This document shows positions 15,430 through 24,346 of a DNA stretch of 32,257 nt, one piece after another. Within the stretch, counting starts at the first letter, position 1, and each line of letters opens with the position of its first letter. The DNA is taken from contig CAJXUL010000011.1 of assembly GCA_913060615.1 (NCBI GenBank), forward strand, positions 1 through 32,257. Direction: 5' to 3'. The position numbers and the translations under genes are program-made. The stretch is from an uncultured Gammaproteobacteria bacterium. Lineage in GTDB: Bacteria > Pseudomonadota > Gammaproteobacteria > Pseudomonadales > Azotimanducaceae. The notes beneath the pieces were generated by a model. It searched no databases, was not told the origin of the DNA, and was given only the letters and a program-made list of their open reading frames with translations.

Positions 15430-15747
15430 CTACCTACTTTTTTGTACACGGCCACGATCATCTACCACCACGGTTAACACCCGACCACCATCGAGCAGTA
15501 GGCGAATATGATGGCGTTGACCTTGGCCATTTTTTGATTGAGCTGAAAGCAAACGGCCACCATTTTGACTGAGCGCAATGTTAATGGCTTGTTGCAAGGA
15601 TACTTGCGGTGCGTTGCGCACTCCGGGTTTAGCCAAAAAGCCTTGGCGAGATGGGTTATTTTCGGCGTAGGCAGTTGTCCCGACCATTGGCCAAGGCGTA
15701 ACAAGGGCACCAAGAAGTACCCAATAACAGATTTTTTTCATACTCAT
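15430..15747 (-). CDS. PepSY domain-containing small exported protein
   Basis: A protein of about 105 residues. MKKICYWVLLGALVTPW and a following AYA form a Sec signal peptide. The mature part holds one PepSY unit: VSLQQAINIALSQNGGRLLSA, then HHIRLLLDGGRVLTVVVDD.GRV. PepSY domains often inhibit proteases or occur with sensor kinases in the periplasm, and a PepSY gene heading a PhoP/PhoQ-type operon is a recurrent arrangement. It may modulate the kinase sensor domain (inference). Start choice is open between ATG 15747 and ATG 15741; neither has a strong Shine-Dalgarno. The track start at 15768 adds residues that do not fit a signal peptide. Confidence 0.85.
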   Translation of the reverse strand: MSMKKICYWVLLGALVTPWPMVGTTAYAENNPSRQGFLAKPGVRNAPQVSLQQAINIALSQNGGRLLSAQSKNGQGQRHHIRLLLDGGRVLTVVVDDRGRVQKSR

Positions 15748-15800
15748 GATGGAAATATAGCAGGCCATTTACTTAATTACCCAAAACAAATAGCTGTAGT

Positions 15801-15848
15801 AACTATCTAACAGAACTATCTAACAGAACTATCTAAGAGAACTATTTG
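15801..15848. repeat. 13-bp tandem repeat upstream of the PepSY-phoPQ operon
   Basis: AACTATCTAACAG at 15801 and 15814, AACTATCTAAGAG at 15827, and a partial AACTATTTG at 15840. On the minus strand this reads as repeated CTGTTAGATAGTT about 55-105 nt upstream of the PepSY start. OmpR-family regulators bind direct repeats, so autoregulation is possible, but the usual PhoP-box period is 11, not 13. Confidence 0.85.
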
Positions 15849-16042
15849 AAAAAAACAGAAGTGACAAATAGTTGTCGCAAACAAGAGAGTCCAAAACGAC
15901 GACAAAAACCCAGGCTGTTATGAGAGGTAATTATCGCCGGCCGGATTTTTGTAATGGCCTCTCGATCATCCGCTTGGCGTAAGTTAATTTGCCACCAAGC
16001 GTGCACCGGGCCAAACCCTAGCTAGCCCGCAACTAAACCGGA

Positions 16043-16633
16043 CTAAGCTGGATTGACTCTAACTCTAACGCGCAAAGATTTTCCTGGATCACGGTCTAAA
16101 CGTGTTTGATAAGTTTGTCCGGCATAGACATAACTTACATCGTAGCCAAGCAAATGGTCTTCCGTTCGTTCTTCATAAACAACGTTGCACACTTGCTCGT
16201 GTCTGTAGGTAACAGCCGCATTCCTTCGATTTGCCTGGTGGCGACGGCTAATGTCTCGACCAATGGTGTAACCCAATATGCCACCAACGGCGGCACCTAC
16301 TCGCTTATTGGATTTTTTACTCCCTACCGCGTTACCCAGAGCACCGCCTATTAAAGCGCCTACAACACCGCCCGTTTTAGAGTCGCGGACCGGTTCTTGA
16401 TAAGCCACCCGCTCTTGTCGGCAGACCTCTTTGGGCTCCTCATAAACGACGGTTTCATAAACTGGAGTAGATGACACCACTCTGGCCTGCTTGTAACTGG
16501 ACTCCGCGAATGCAGCCGTTGAAAAGAGGCTGAGACCTGCAACCAATACCGCAGATTTTAGTCTGTTACTTGTCGTACCGACTGGATTTACGTTGTTGTC
16601 TAACGAACCATTGGAAAGATTTTTATCTGTCAT
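16043..16633 (-). CDS. Glycine-zipper 2TM domain envelope protein
   Basis: A 196-residue exported protein. The hydrophobic core LKSAVLVAGLSLFSTAAFA ends in a signal peptidase site, after an unusually long polar N-region of about 25 residues. The mature part has a Tyr/Val-rich stretch with CRQERV, then the glycine zipper GGVVGALIGGALGNAVG and VGAAVGGILGYTIGRDI, and a conserved C-terminal segment with EQVCNVVYEERTED. This layout is that of the Rickettsia 17-kDa antigen / UmoD-like family of outer-membrane-associated proteins, with no defined reaction. ATG 16633 is preferred over GTG 16642 because AGGTG lies 6 nt upstream of it. Confidence 0.88.
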   Translation of the reverse strand: MTDKNLSNGSLDNNVNPVGTTSNRLKSAVLVAGLSLFSTAAFAESSYKQARVVSSTPVYETVVYEEPKEVCRQERVAYQEPVRDSKTGGVVGALIGGALGNAVGSKKSNKRVGAAVGGILGYTIGRDISRRHQANRRNAAVTYRHEQVCNVVYEERTEDHLLGYDVSYVYAGQTYQTRLDRDPGKSLRVRVRVNPA

Positions 16634-16789
16634 CGCTGTCACCTATCATTAGATATTCAAGTTGATAGAACAATAGCTGGGGTTAACTGAACACACTCTG
16701 AATAGCAGCAAAAGACGAATTATCGTCTAGCACGTACAATACGCCTCCTACTAACATTGCTTCGCTCAAGCCTAGAGGACAGTAAACCT

Positions 16790-17203
16790 GTGAACGGAAA
16801 CAAACTCCGGCTAACCCTTACCGAAGGCGGCATGATTCTTTATTGGATTTTTGCCTCATTGGTGGCCCTTGATGTACTCATGGTTGCACCAGAATATATG
16901 TACTCGGACTACACCAATCCAACAATGGTCGCCAGGAACTGGTCGTTCTTACCTATAGACGCACTTTTTGCCGTTGCAGGCCTTTACGGCCGTTTTGGAA
17001 AAACCGGTGGCTTAGGACGAAACATACTTTCGACATTCTCACAGTCACTAATGCTCTGCGCGGGCGTAATGGCAATTTCGTTTTGGATTGTAGTAGGTAG
17101 CTTTGATCCGTTTTGGTGGTCTATGAATTTATGGTTAGTTGCGCTGGCATCATGGGCGTTACTAAAAACTTATCGGACTCGCGGACGTTTTATTGCTGAC
17201 TGA
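16790..17203 (+). CDS. Small four-helix membrane protein, YvaD/DUF5360-like
   Basis: A protein of about 137 residues with four predicted membrane helices, beginning at ILYWIFASLVALDVLMV, FLPIDALFAVAGLYG, LMLCAGVMAISFWIVVG and NLWLVALASWALL. The loop EYMYSDYTNPTMVARNWSF and the FDPFWW motif before the last helix recall the Bacillus YvaD family of unknown function; that match is from memory. The track start is TTG 16757. GTG 16790 with GAGG upstream, or ATG 16832 with AAGG 4 nt upstream, are better candidates, and I cannot choose firmly between them. It is convergent with the kinase gene. Confidence 0.75.
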   Translation: MNGNKLRLTLTEGGMILYWIFASLVALDVLMVAPEYMYSDYTNPTMVARNWSFLPIDALFAVAGLYGRFGKTGGLGRNILSTFSQSLMLCAGVMAISFWIVVGSFDPFWWSMNLWLVALASWALLKTYRTRGRFIAD

Positions 17204-17243
17204 CTGCTTTTAACTGGCCCGAGATCGGCATAATACTCAGTAG

Positions 17244-18164
17244 TTAACTTAACGACACTGCGCGAACGCTGTGATCTTCTGCTAGTGTAACATTCAGTCC
17301 CGGCTGCAGGTTTGGTGACTGCCACTGCCAGCGTGTTAGCCGCTCGTAATGTTCTATGAAGCGCTTTAGCTGTACCCAGGACATGCGCTGAGGCTTGGGC
17401 AGGCGCGCTTCTTGTTCTCCACGCCATTCATGCACCTGAGCAAAACTCGGCGCTTTAAGCTGCACCCAATAGTCCACATGGGGCCATAAATCAGTGTAGC
17501 CATTTTGAATTTGCTGGTTCACCCAGCGCCGCCATAGACCATCTTCATCTTCGGCTTCTTCAAGTGCATTTACGGCTTTATCCAACAAATGCTCAGGCTG
17601 AGGCTGCACACCTAAACACCAACCTTCGAGCACTAATACTGAGGCCGCAACGTCACTAAAACCGTTGCGGTCATCCATACCCTTGTTAAAACTAGGCAGG
17701 TTCATTTTCACTGGCGGCCTTGGGGCATTGTTGAACTCAGGCGCATTGATTGTTGAGATTGTCTCTAGTACTTGTTGCAGCAATGCCACGTCGTGAGTAC
17801 CGGGCACACCCCGAGTCTGAAGTAACGGATGCACCGTTGCAGCAAGCGAACTACGTTGCGCACGAGTTAGATAAAAATCATCCAAAGAAACCGCTACGGC
17901 ACTGACACCCAAAGCAGATATTGCAGAGACCAAATACTCGGCAAGAGTGGACTTACCAGAGCCTTGGCTACCACAAATACCCACGACACTCAGCCCTTTT
18001 TCAACAACCATCGGCGCCAATGCGCTACTGAACAGTTGCCAATCCGTAAAACCCACTGGGGTGATTTTGCTGCCAGCATTTTTGCTGCTAGCAAAGGCAA
18101 CATCGCTATTTGCAGCCGACGCCAACTGTTGCTGTAACTTTTTTAAATTCAATGATGCCCCCAC
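17244..18164 (-). CDS. D-glycerate 3-kinase-like P-loop kinase (GLYK/YggC/Tda10 family)
   Basis: A 306-residue cytoplasmic kinase of the PRK/uridine-kinase superfamily. The Walker A motif GSQGSGKST is at about 65-73, followed by SLDDFYLT, the family-diagnostic TRGVPGTHD, PSFNKGMDDR and LEGWCLG. These are the motifs of plant D-glycerate 3-kinase, yeast Tda10 and E. coli YggC. Plant GLYK phosphorylates D-glycerate to 3-phosphoglycerate in photorespiration; bacterial members are largely untested. The start is GTG 18164, or TTG 18152, which is nearer a GGGGG run. The two cannot be separated from sequence alone. Confidence 0.9.
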   Translation of the reverse strand: MGASLNLKKLQQQLASAANSDVAFASSKNAGSKITPVGFTDWQLFSSALAPMVVEKGLSVVGICGSQGSGKSTLAEYLVSAISALGVSAVAVSLDDFYLTRAQRSSLAATVHPLLQTRGVPGTHDVALLQQVLETISTINAPEFNNAPRPPVKMNLPSFNKGMDDRNGFSDVAASVLVLEGWCLGVQPQPEHLLDKAVNALEEAEDEDGLWRRWVNQQIQNGYTDLWPHVDYWVQLKAPSFAQVHEWRGEQEARLPKPQRMSWVQLKRFIEHYERLTRWQWQSPNLQPGLNVTLAEDHSVRAVSLS

Positions 18165-18598
18165 TTTCTAGCAGTTTTTTGCCATCGAAATCGCCCCAGT
18201 TGCGCGCTTCAAATTGCCGCGCACCGCCAATTGCGTCGTCAGTATACGAGTAGGCGTTGTCTTTGAACTCCTACCTTTGATCTACACTGGGTTATTCCGC
18301 CCCTTTATCTAGTGTACTTTACCTCTTACAAAGCGACGCTTATCGAGTAGCGCTGATTATTTAGCACGGTAAAATCGCGCTTATACGAAACATACACAAA
18401 GATTAGTTTAATCTTCTAGTGGTATTAGGCTAAATCTACGCTCAAGCATGCACCCGCTACTAAATAAAACCTACTAGGGGGGATCTGGATTGAGAAAAAA
18501 CGTAGCGCAGCCCTAGCTGATTGAACCAGCTCATATTTTTAAACGAGGTTGATCAAAAGGTTAATCCATCACCAGTACACTATTACGGAGTAGGTAAA
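18165..18598. promoter_or_regulatory. 434-bp divergent intergenic region
   Basis: I see no convincing gene between the divergent kinase and M16 peptidase genes. It should hold both promoters. The clearest element is a palindrome AAGATTA-gtt-TAATCTT at 18399-18415, about 185 nt before the M16 start. The ORF-track start of the peptidase at 18521 extends into this region without a ribosome binding site. Confidence 0.5.
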
Positions 18599-21412
18599 TT
18601 GAACACTAAACTGTTTGGTTTTTGTTGCACGACGCTCGTCATCGGCTCAATCCAGGGCTGCGCTGTGTCAGAGCAAGCGTCCATCACTGAAAACACTGCT
18701 GAACCAATAACTGTGCGCAAGAGTCCCAACGATGACAGAGATTATCGCTACGTTGTGCTGCCAAATAAAATGCGTGTCTTATTAGTCTCAGATCCGAGTA
18801 CCGACAAAGCGGCTGCGGCGCTGTCTATTTATAGAGGCAGTTTTCACGAGCCCGACTCACGCCCCGGCATAGCGCACTTTTTAGAGCACATGCTATTTAT
18901 TGGTACAGAAAAATACCCAGAGGTAGACAGCTTTCAAAACTTCATCACAGGTAATGGCGGCTCCTCAAACGCCTATACAGCCCAAGACCACACCAACTAC
19001 TTCTTCGACATTCAAACCAGTGGATTCAATGAGGGTCTAGACCGTTTTGCGCATTTCTTTATCGACCCTCTTCTTTCCCCAGAATATGTGGAGCGGGAAA
19101 AAAATGCCGTACATTCAGAATATCAAATGCAGATTAAAGACGATGGCTGGCGCGGCTATATGGTCAGCAAGCAAGCCCTGAACCCTGCACACCCCGGACA
19201 TAGATTTACTATAGGCTCTTTGGAAACATTGAAGGGCGATGTCGGCAGCGACCTTATGAGTTTTTTTGCGCAAAACTACTCTGCTGACCAAATGGGCCTT
19301 GTGGTGTTATCTAATCAGTCTTTGGACGAGTTAGAAACGCTGGTAACACCCTTGTTCAATCAAGTTAAGAATACCGATATCGGCTCTAGCTATCCTGATA
19401 AAGCGCTTTTCACCAAGGCTCAACTACCCGTTGTGCTGACGTCTATTTCGCTTAAAAAGAAATATCAAATCGCCTATAACTTCCCCATGCCCAACACACG
19501 GGAAGTCTATAAAACCAAACCTGAGCAATACATTAGCAACCTCTTGGGACATGAAGGCCAAGGCAGTTTGCACAGTGTCTTGAACGAGCAGGGCTGGATC
19601 GAAACCTTAAGTGCCGGCACCCAAAGTTTTGACCGCCAGAACAGCCTACTGTCAATTAATATTGAACTAACGGATGAAGGTCGCTCGCACATAGCAAAAA
19701 TAACCGACCTACTATTTCAATATATTGACTTGCTTAAAGCTGGCACGCCAGAGGAACGTATTTACCTCGAACAAGCCAAGGTTGCGGAACTGAGTTTCCG
19801 CTTTCAAGAAAAAGGTTCAACTGTGGGCTTTGTTTACCAAATGGCGCCTCGTTTAGACGAATACCCGGCTGAAGACCTGCTTGTTGCACCCTATTTAATG
19901 GAAGGCTTTGACGCAGCACTGATCAGCAAATCTTTGAGTTTTCTGCGCAAAGACAATGTGTTTATGGAAATTTCTGCACCGGACTTAAAAACAGACCAGG
20001 TAGAACCTTGGTTTAACGTACCTTACTCATTACGTGTGGGCGAGCTTGAGAGCGTGAAACTTGAGGGTGCAAGTTTAAACTTACCGCCGGCCAACCCTTA
20101 CTTACCCAACAATCTAAACTTACTGCCAGAAGACAGCGAAACCATTAAGCGCGTAACCAACAGGCCCGACCTGCAACTATGGCTAGACACCGATGTAACC
20201 TTTGGCACGCCACGAGCGAACACCAGCATATTGCTACTAACCAATAATGGCCTGAGCAATCTCAAAGATGCGGCGTATGCAGCGTTATATCGTCGCTTGG
20301 TGAACGACACCTTAAGCACCACTGTATATCCCGCCTATCTCGCGGGCCTTGGTTACAGCCTTAGCAGTAACGAGTCTGGATTTAGCATTTCGCTTAATGG
20401 CTACCAAGACAAGCAAATGCAATTACTTGATACCGTAATAGATCATCTGCTTAACTCTGAGTTAACCAAGGAGCGTTTTGCTACCTTTAAGACCGGGTTG
20501 ATTAAGGATTGGCAGAACGCAGCCAAGAACAAACCCTATACTCAAACACTTAGTGCGCTTAACACTGTGCTGGTCTCATCCAGTTGGTCGCCTGAGGCGC
20601 TAGCTAACATTTTGGCACCCCTAGAACTCAAAGAGCTGGAAGCATGGCGAAAAATTAAACTAGCAAAAATAGGCGTTATCGCTGGGCTACACGGCAACGT
20701 GTCAGCTAAAGACGCTCGAGCGCTAGAAGATTTACTGCAACAAAAACTGCCTATGGCCGCCATTGCGAAAGAGCAGTCGTCGGTGTCCGACATTACCGAA
20801 CAGCTGCTATTGAACCTTAATGTTGATCATAACGACGCTGCGCTTTTGCTTTACGTTCAAGACCCAGACGATAGTTTTGCCAGCAGGGCCAAGAGTGGTT
20901 TAGCAGGTCAAATTTTGCGTTCGGCTTATTTCTCTAGTCTACGTACAGACCAACAACTGGGATATGTGGTGAGCGCGGGGGTACGTCGATTAAATACACG
21001 CAGTGGTAACCTGTTCCTTGTGCAGTCTCCAAAAGCTGGCGCCGAGGATCTAGAGCTAGCAACACTGACATTTATGCAAAACTACATAGACCGTTGGAAA
21101 GATCTAAGTGATGCGGAATTTGCCCAGCAAAAGTCAGGCCTGATCAGTCGACTCACGGAATCTGACAAAAACTTAGGTCAACGCAGTCAGAAGTACTGGC
21201 AGAACTTAAACGATGAAAACTATAACTTTGACTCCAATGAGCAAATTGCTGCCGAAGTGGAAAAACTCAGCAAGGCTGAAATGGGCGCGTTTATGCAAGA
21301 TATCCTCGAGCGTTTGCAGAGTAAGCGCATACTTATTTTCAGCCCGGGCAAGTTTGAGCAAACTCCCAACGAAGGACGTTTGTTAAAAGATTCATTGGTG
21401 TTTAAGAAGTAA
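18599..21412 (+). CDS. M16 family zinc metallopeptidase lipoprotein (pitrilysin/insulinase type)
   Basis: A 937-residue member of the pitrilysin/insulin-degrading-enzyme group, which degrades peptides in a closed chamber made of two half-barrels. The inverted zinc motif HFLEH is at 93-97 and the third ligand Glu174 lies 77 residues on, matching pitrilysin spacing. The C-terminal half is the usual inactive copy. The start is revised to TTG 18599, with GGAG 8 nt upstream. This opens MNTKLFGFCCTTLVIGSIQG followed by Cys21, a plausible though imperfect lipobox, so the enzyme is probably a periplasmic lipoprotein. The track start at 18521 puts a charged 26-residue tail before the signal and lacks a ribosome binding site. 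Confidence 0.92.
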   Translation: MNTKLFGFCCTTLVIGSIQGCAVSEQASITENTAEPITVRKSPNDDRDYRYVVLPNKMRVLLVSDPSTDKAAAALSIYRGSFHEPDSRPGIAHFLEHMLFIGTEKYPEVDSFQNFITGNGGSSNAYTAQDHTNYFFDIQTSGFNEGLDRFAHFFIDPLLSPEYVEREKNAVHSEYQMQIKDDGWRGYMVSKQALNPAHPGHRFTIGSLETLKGDVGSDLMSFFAQNYSADQMGLVVLSNQSLDELETLVTPLFNQVKNTDIGSSYPDKALFTKAQLPVVLTSISLKKKYQIAYNFPMPNTREVYKTKPEQYISNLLGHEGQGSLHSVLNEQGWIETLSAGTQSFDRQNSLLSINIELTDEGRSHIAKITDLLFQYIDLLKAGTPEERIYLEQAKVAELSFRFQEKGSTVGFVYQMAPRLDEYPAEDLLVAPYLMEGFDAALISKSLSFLRKDNVFMEISAPDLKTDQVEPWFNVPYSLRVGELESVKLEGASLNLPPANPYLPNNLNLLPEDSETIKRVTNRPDLQLWLDTDVTFGTPRANTSILLLTNNGLSNLKDAAYAALYRRLVNDTLSTTVYPAYLAGLGYSLSSNESGFSISLNGYQDKQMQLLDTVIDHLLNSELTKERFATFKTGLIKDWQNAAKNKPYTQTLSALNTVLVSSSWSPEALANILAPLELKELEAWRKIKLAKIGVIAGLHGNVSAKDARALEDLLQQKLPMAAIAKEQSSVSDITEQLLLNLNVDHNDAALLLYVQDPDDSFASRAKSGLAGQILRSAYFSSLRTDQQLGYVVSAGVRRLNTRSGNLFLVQSPKAGAEDLELATLTFMQNYIDRWKDLSDAEFAQQKSGLISRLTESDKNLGQRSQKYWQNLNDENYNFDSNEQIAAEVEKLSKAEMGAFMQDILERLQSKRILIFSPGKFEQTPNEGRLLKDSLVFKK

Positions 21413-21537
21413 CCCCCCATAAATTGCTATAAAACCGCCCTTGATAGAGTTTTCTCGACCCTTAGGCGGAGTATCGGTACTCAGACCTCCACAATCACGC
21501 TTACTTAGCTTTTATCCGTTTGGACTAATAAGTCATT

Positions 21538-22152
21538 GTGAACTCTTTTGCTTCGAGAAAAAATTTGGCGGCACTGTATTGGCCAAATCAGGCACAAGGC
21601 GGGCTGCCTTTTTCTATACTCTTAATATTGTTTGGCGTGTTGATTATCAGTATCTCTGCGCAGATCCAAATTCCCTTTTACCCAGTACCAGTAACTATGC
21701 AGACTTTCGCGGTACTCGTTATGAGCATGGCATTTGGCCGCTGGCTTGGCGCAATGACAGCTAGCGTTTACTTAGTCGCCGCAATCCTCGGCCTACCTGT
21801 TTTGGCAGGCAGCAGCGAAACATCCGCTAACTTTGCATTATTGACCAGCCCAACTAGCGGCTTCCTGGTGGGTTTCATAGTCGCTGCCTGGACAGTTGGC
21901 TGGCTTGGAGAATTAGGCTGGGGAAAAAGTTTCCGTTGGACACTGTGCGCAATGGTTTTTGGCACTTGTATCATTTTAATACTGGGCATGCTGTGGCTAA
22001 CGTTTACTTACAGCTGGAGTGAAGAACAAGTATTAAAGACTCTAATGCGCTTAGCACCCGGCGCAGTCTTAAAAATATTGATGGCCTCAATCTTAATGCC
22101 TTTGCTTTGGCGCAAAGGCCAAACCTTAAGCCGCAGGCGAAATGCGCGTTAG
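21538..22152 (+). CDS. bioY: BioY family biotin transporter (ECF S-component type)
   Basis: A 204-residue membrane protein with about six helices. The BioY signature is present: ISAQIQIPFYPVPVTMQTFA in the first helix and loop, then FGRWLGAMTASVYLVAAILGLPVLAG and SPTSGFLVGFIVAAWTVGWL. BioY captures biotin and either works alone or with the EcfA/EcfT energising module, which is not in this window. GTG 21538 is the likely start, but no clear Shine-Dalgarno is present, and TTG 21565 is an alternative. No biotin-repressor operator could be recognised upstream. The stop codon overlaps that of the convergent helicase gene by 2 nt. Confidence 0.93.
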   Translation: MNSFASRKNLAALYWPNQAQGGLPFSILLILFGVLIISISAQIQIPFYPVPVTMQTFAVLVMSMAFGRWLGAMTASVYLVAAILGLPVLAGSSETSANFALLTSPTSGFLVGFIVAAWTVGWLGELGWGKSFRWTLCAMVFGTCIILILGMLWLTFTYSWSEEQVLKTLMRLAPGAVLKILMASILMPLLWRKGQTLSRRRNAR

Positions 22153-24227
22153 GGCATATTGCTGGGCAGATCTAGCCTAAAAGGTGGCAGCGACTCAATA
22201 AGCGCACGTCCATAACGTTGGGTAACGATACGTTTGTCGAGCATAGTAATGGTACCGAAATCTTTTTCATGGCGAATTAGACGGCCACAAGCTTGAACCA
22301 ATTTCAGTGCAGCATCAGGTACGGAAATTTCATAAAAGGCATTTCGCCCCCGCGCTTCCGCCCACTCTGCAATGGCTTGGTCAATGGGGTCATCTGGCAC
22401 CGAGAAGGGTAACTTCACGATAATCACATGGCGGCAGTAAGCACCGGGTAAATCTAGCCCCTCTGAGAAACTGGAAAGCCCAAATAGATACGAGCCTTCT
22501 TTGGCATCAACGCGCCGTTTATGTTCCACAATCAGCGCCTGCTTGCTGCCATCGCCTTGCACCAACAAGCCATCTGAGAGCTTATCCGGCAACGCCTTTA
22601 CAACCGCATTCAATTGCCGCCATGAAGTGAACAGCACCAAGGCCGATTCTTCGCGTTTTAACAAATCCGGCAAGAGCTCGGTAATTTCCGCGCTATGGGC
22701 TTCAAAATCTCGCGGGTCTGATTGCATACTGGGCACATGAAAAGTGGCAATTTCCGGATAGTTAAAGGGGCTAGCAATAACCAATGTTGGCACATCCACA
22801 TTCAAGCCCACCCGTTCAATAAAACGGTCAAATCGCCCCAGGGCGGTGATGGTAGCTGACGTACAAACCGCGCCATAACAACGTTGCCAAAGTACTTCTT
22901 GCAGAATGTGTCCAGGCTCAATAGGCGCACTGACCATTTCTACATCATAGGAATTTCTATTCAACCAACGAGCGTAACGCCGTTGTTGCTTAGACCCACT
23001 GGCGTAATCTTCAAGTAGAGCCTTGGTCGCCAAGGCTCTACTTTGCAACTGACCCACCGGAAGCAACCAGTCTTCCGCCTCGAAGGCTTTTTCCCAATCC
23101 AAATTGCCGGCAACGGCTTCTTGCAATAGATCGTGGACGCGCTCTAAATCATCACAAAGCTTGTTCATGGATGGCAGCGTGGCCAGCGACAGGTCCATTA
23201 ACGTCTCAGGCACTTCACCTAAAGGAAAACGGTAAATCTCGCGGTCTTCGTCCTTCGTCTCGAAGGGCATCATGTTAAGACCAGCAGACAGCGCCTCGAA
23301 CATAGACTGCAGCGCCACAGTTTCTCCAGCCACACTGGTGGCTAAGGCGAGCAAATTGTGTGGGCGGGCAAAACGCTGTGTCAGCGAACTGAGAATATTA
23401 TTGACGTTGTCTAGCCACTGATAAGTACTGTTAATACGTGCGCTGGTAGAAAAATGATTCTGAGTTTTGTCAGCAATATGGTGGGCTTCATCAAGGACAT
23501 AAATGCAGTCTTCTGGATCAGGTAGCACCGCACCGCCGCCTAAAGCTAAATCCGCAAGTACCAAATCGTGATTGGCAACAATGACATCCGAGCCTTCCAA
23601 ATTACCCCGAGCGCGGAAAAATGGGCACTGCTTAAAAAACGAGCAACGGTTATTACTACATCCGCGGTGGTCCGTGGTCACGGTAGACCAAGCGCCGTCT
23701 GCCATAGATTCGGGCCAACTATCAAACTCACCATCCCAAGCGCCTTGACCATAGCGGCTGAGCATTTCTTGGTAGAGCACGGTGTGATCTTCATCGGACA
23801 CGTCAAAAATCGGAATGGCCTGTTGTTCTTGGTACTTTAAATGATCGTCAAGACGCTTCAGGCAAACGTAACGGCCGCGGCCCTTGGCCAAGCTAAGGCT
23901 AAAGGATAGCCCCGATCTTTCTTTAATGTCCGGCAAATCTTGCAGCACCACTTGCTCTTGTAGCGCCACAGTAGCGGTACTGAGCACTACGGTTTTCCCT
24001 AGGCTTTGGGCCACTGGAATGGCGGCCAAACAATAAGCAGCGGTCTTACCGGTACCCGTCCCAGCTTCCACTACGGTCACTCGATCGCCATCACCTGCCA
24101 AGGTGCGAGCTATCTGGGCAATCATCTCACGCTGACCACGACGTGGCTTGAAATCTCTAGATTCCAACCAAGTGCGGTAAGCAGTTTGAATTTTGTCTTT
24201 TACTTTGTCGGTAAGGGCTGAGGGCAT
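22149..24227 (-). CDS. dinG: DinG-type ATP-dependent iron-sulfur DNA helicase
   Basis: A 692-residue superfamily-2 helicase of the Rad3/XPD group. Walker A EAGTGTGKT is at 54-62 and the DEAH box is in YVLDEAHHIADKT. The [4Fe-4S] cluster ligands are Cys122, 190, 195 and 201, with the C-x4-C-x5-C spacing of E. coli DinG. Later motifs include SSFSEGLDLPG and QACGRLIRH. DinG unwinds R-loops, D-loops and forked DNA and is an SOS gene in E. coli. I found no CTG-N10-CAG box upstream here. ATG 24227 (MPSALTDKVKD) aligns with the DinG N-terminus; the track's 50-residue extension is not family-like and runs into the divergent gene's leader. Confidence 0.94.
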   Translation of the reverse strand: MPSALTDKVKDKIQTAYRTWLESRDFKPRRGQREMIAQIARTLAGDGDRVTVVEAGTGTGKTAAYCLAAIPVAQSLGKTVVLSTATVALQEQVVLQDLPDIKERSGLSFSLSLAKGRGRYVCLKRLDDHLKYQEQQAIPIFDVSDEDHTVLYQEMLSRYGQGAWDGEFDSWPESMADGAWSTVTTDHRGCSNNRCSFFKQCPFFRARGNLEGSDVIVANHDLVLADLALGGGAVLPDPEDCIYVLDEAHHIADKTQNHFSTSARINSTYQWLDNVNNILSSLTQRFARPHNLLALATSVAGETVALQSMFEALSAGLNMMPFETKDEDREIYRFPLGEVPETLMDLSLATLPSMNKLCDDLERVHDLLQEAVAGNLDWEKAFEAEDWLLPVGQLQSRALATKALLEDYASGSKQQRRYARWLNRNSYDVEMVSAPIEPGHILQEVLWQRCYGAVCTSATITALGRFDRFIERVGLNVDVPTLVIASPFNYPEIATFHVPSMQSDPRDFEAHSAEITELLPDLLKREESALVLFTSWRQLNAVVKALPDKLSDGLLVQGDGSKQALIVEHKRRVDAKEGSYLFGLSSFSEGLDLPGAYCRHVIIVKLPFSVPDDPIDQAIAEWAEARGRNAFYEISVPDAALKLVQACGRLIRHEKDFGTITMLDKRIVTQRYGRALIESLPPFRLDLPSNMP

Positions 24228-24346
24228 GTGCGAACTCTGCGGGAAAGCGCTGCGTAATCCAAGCAGATAGGTAAGATATTTCTGCTCACAACGAATTGTA
24301 AAGTCGCTAAGGCATGACATTGAATAGTTTAAAGGAGTGTGCGACT

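Noticed and set aside
18521-18598. Upstream extension of the M16 peptidase
   Set aside because: No ribosome binding site at 18521, and it adds a polar tail in front of a lipoprotein signal. TTG 18599 has GGAG at 8 nt.
21441-21764. 107-aa ORF overlapping the BioY start
   Set aside because: It overlaps BioY in another frame for most of its length; BioY has clear family motifs.
24228-24346. SOS box upstream of the DinG-like gene
   Set aside because: The closest candidate, CTGCGTAATCCAAGCAG, has 11 bases between CTG and CAG, not the required 10.
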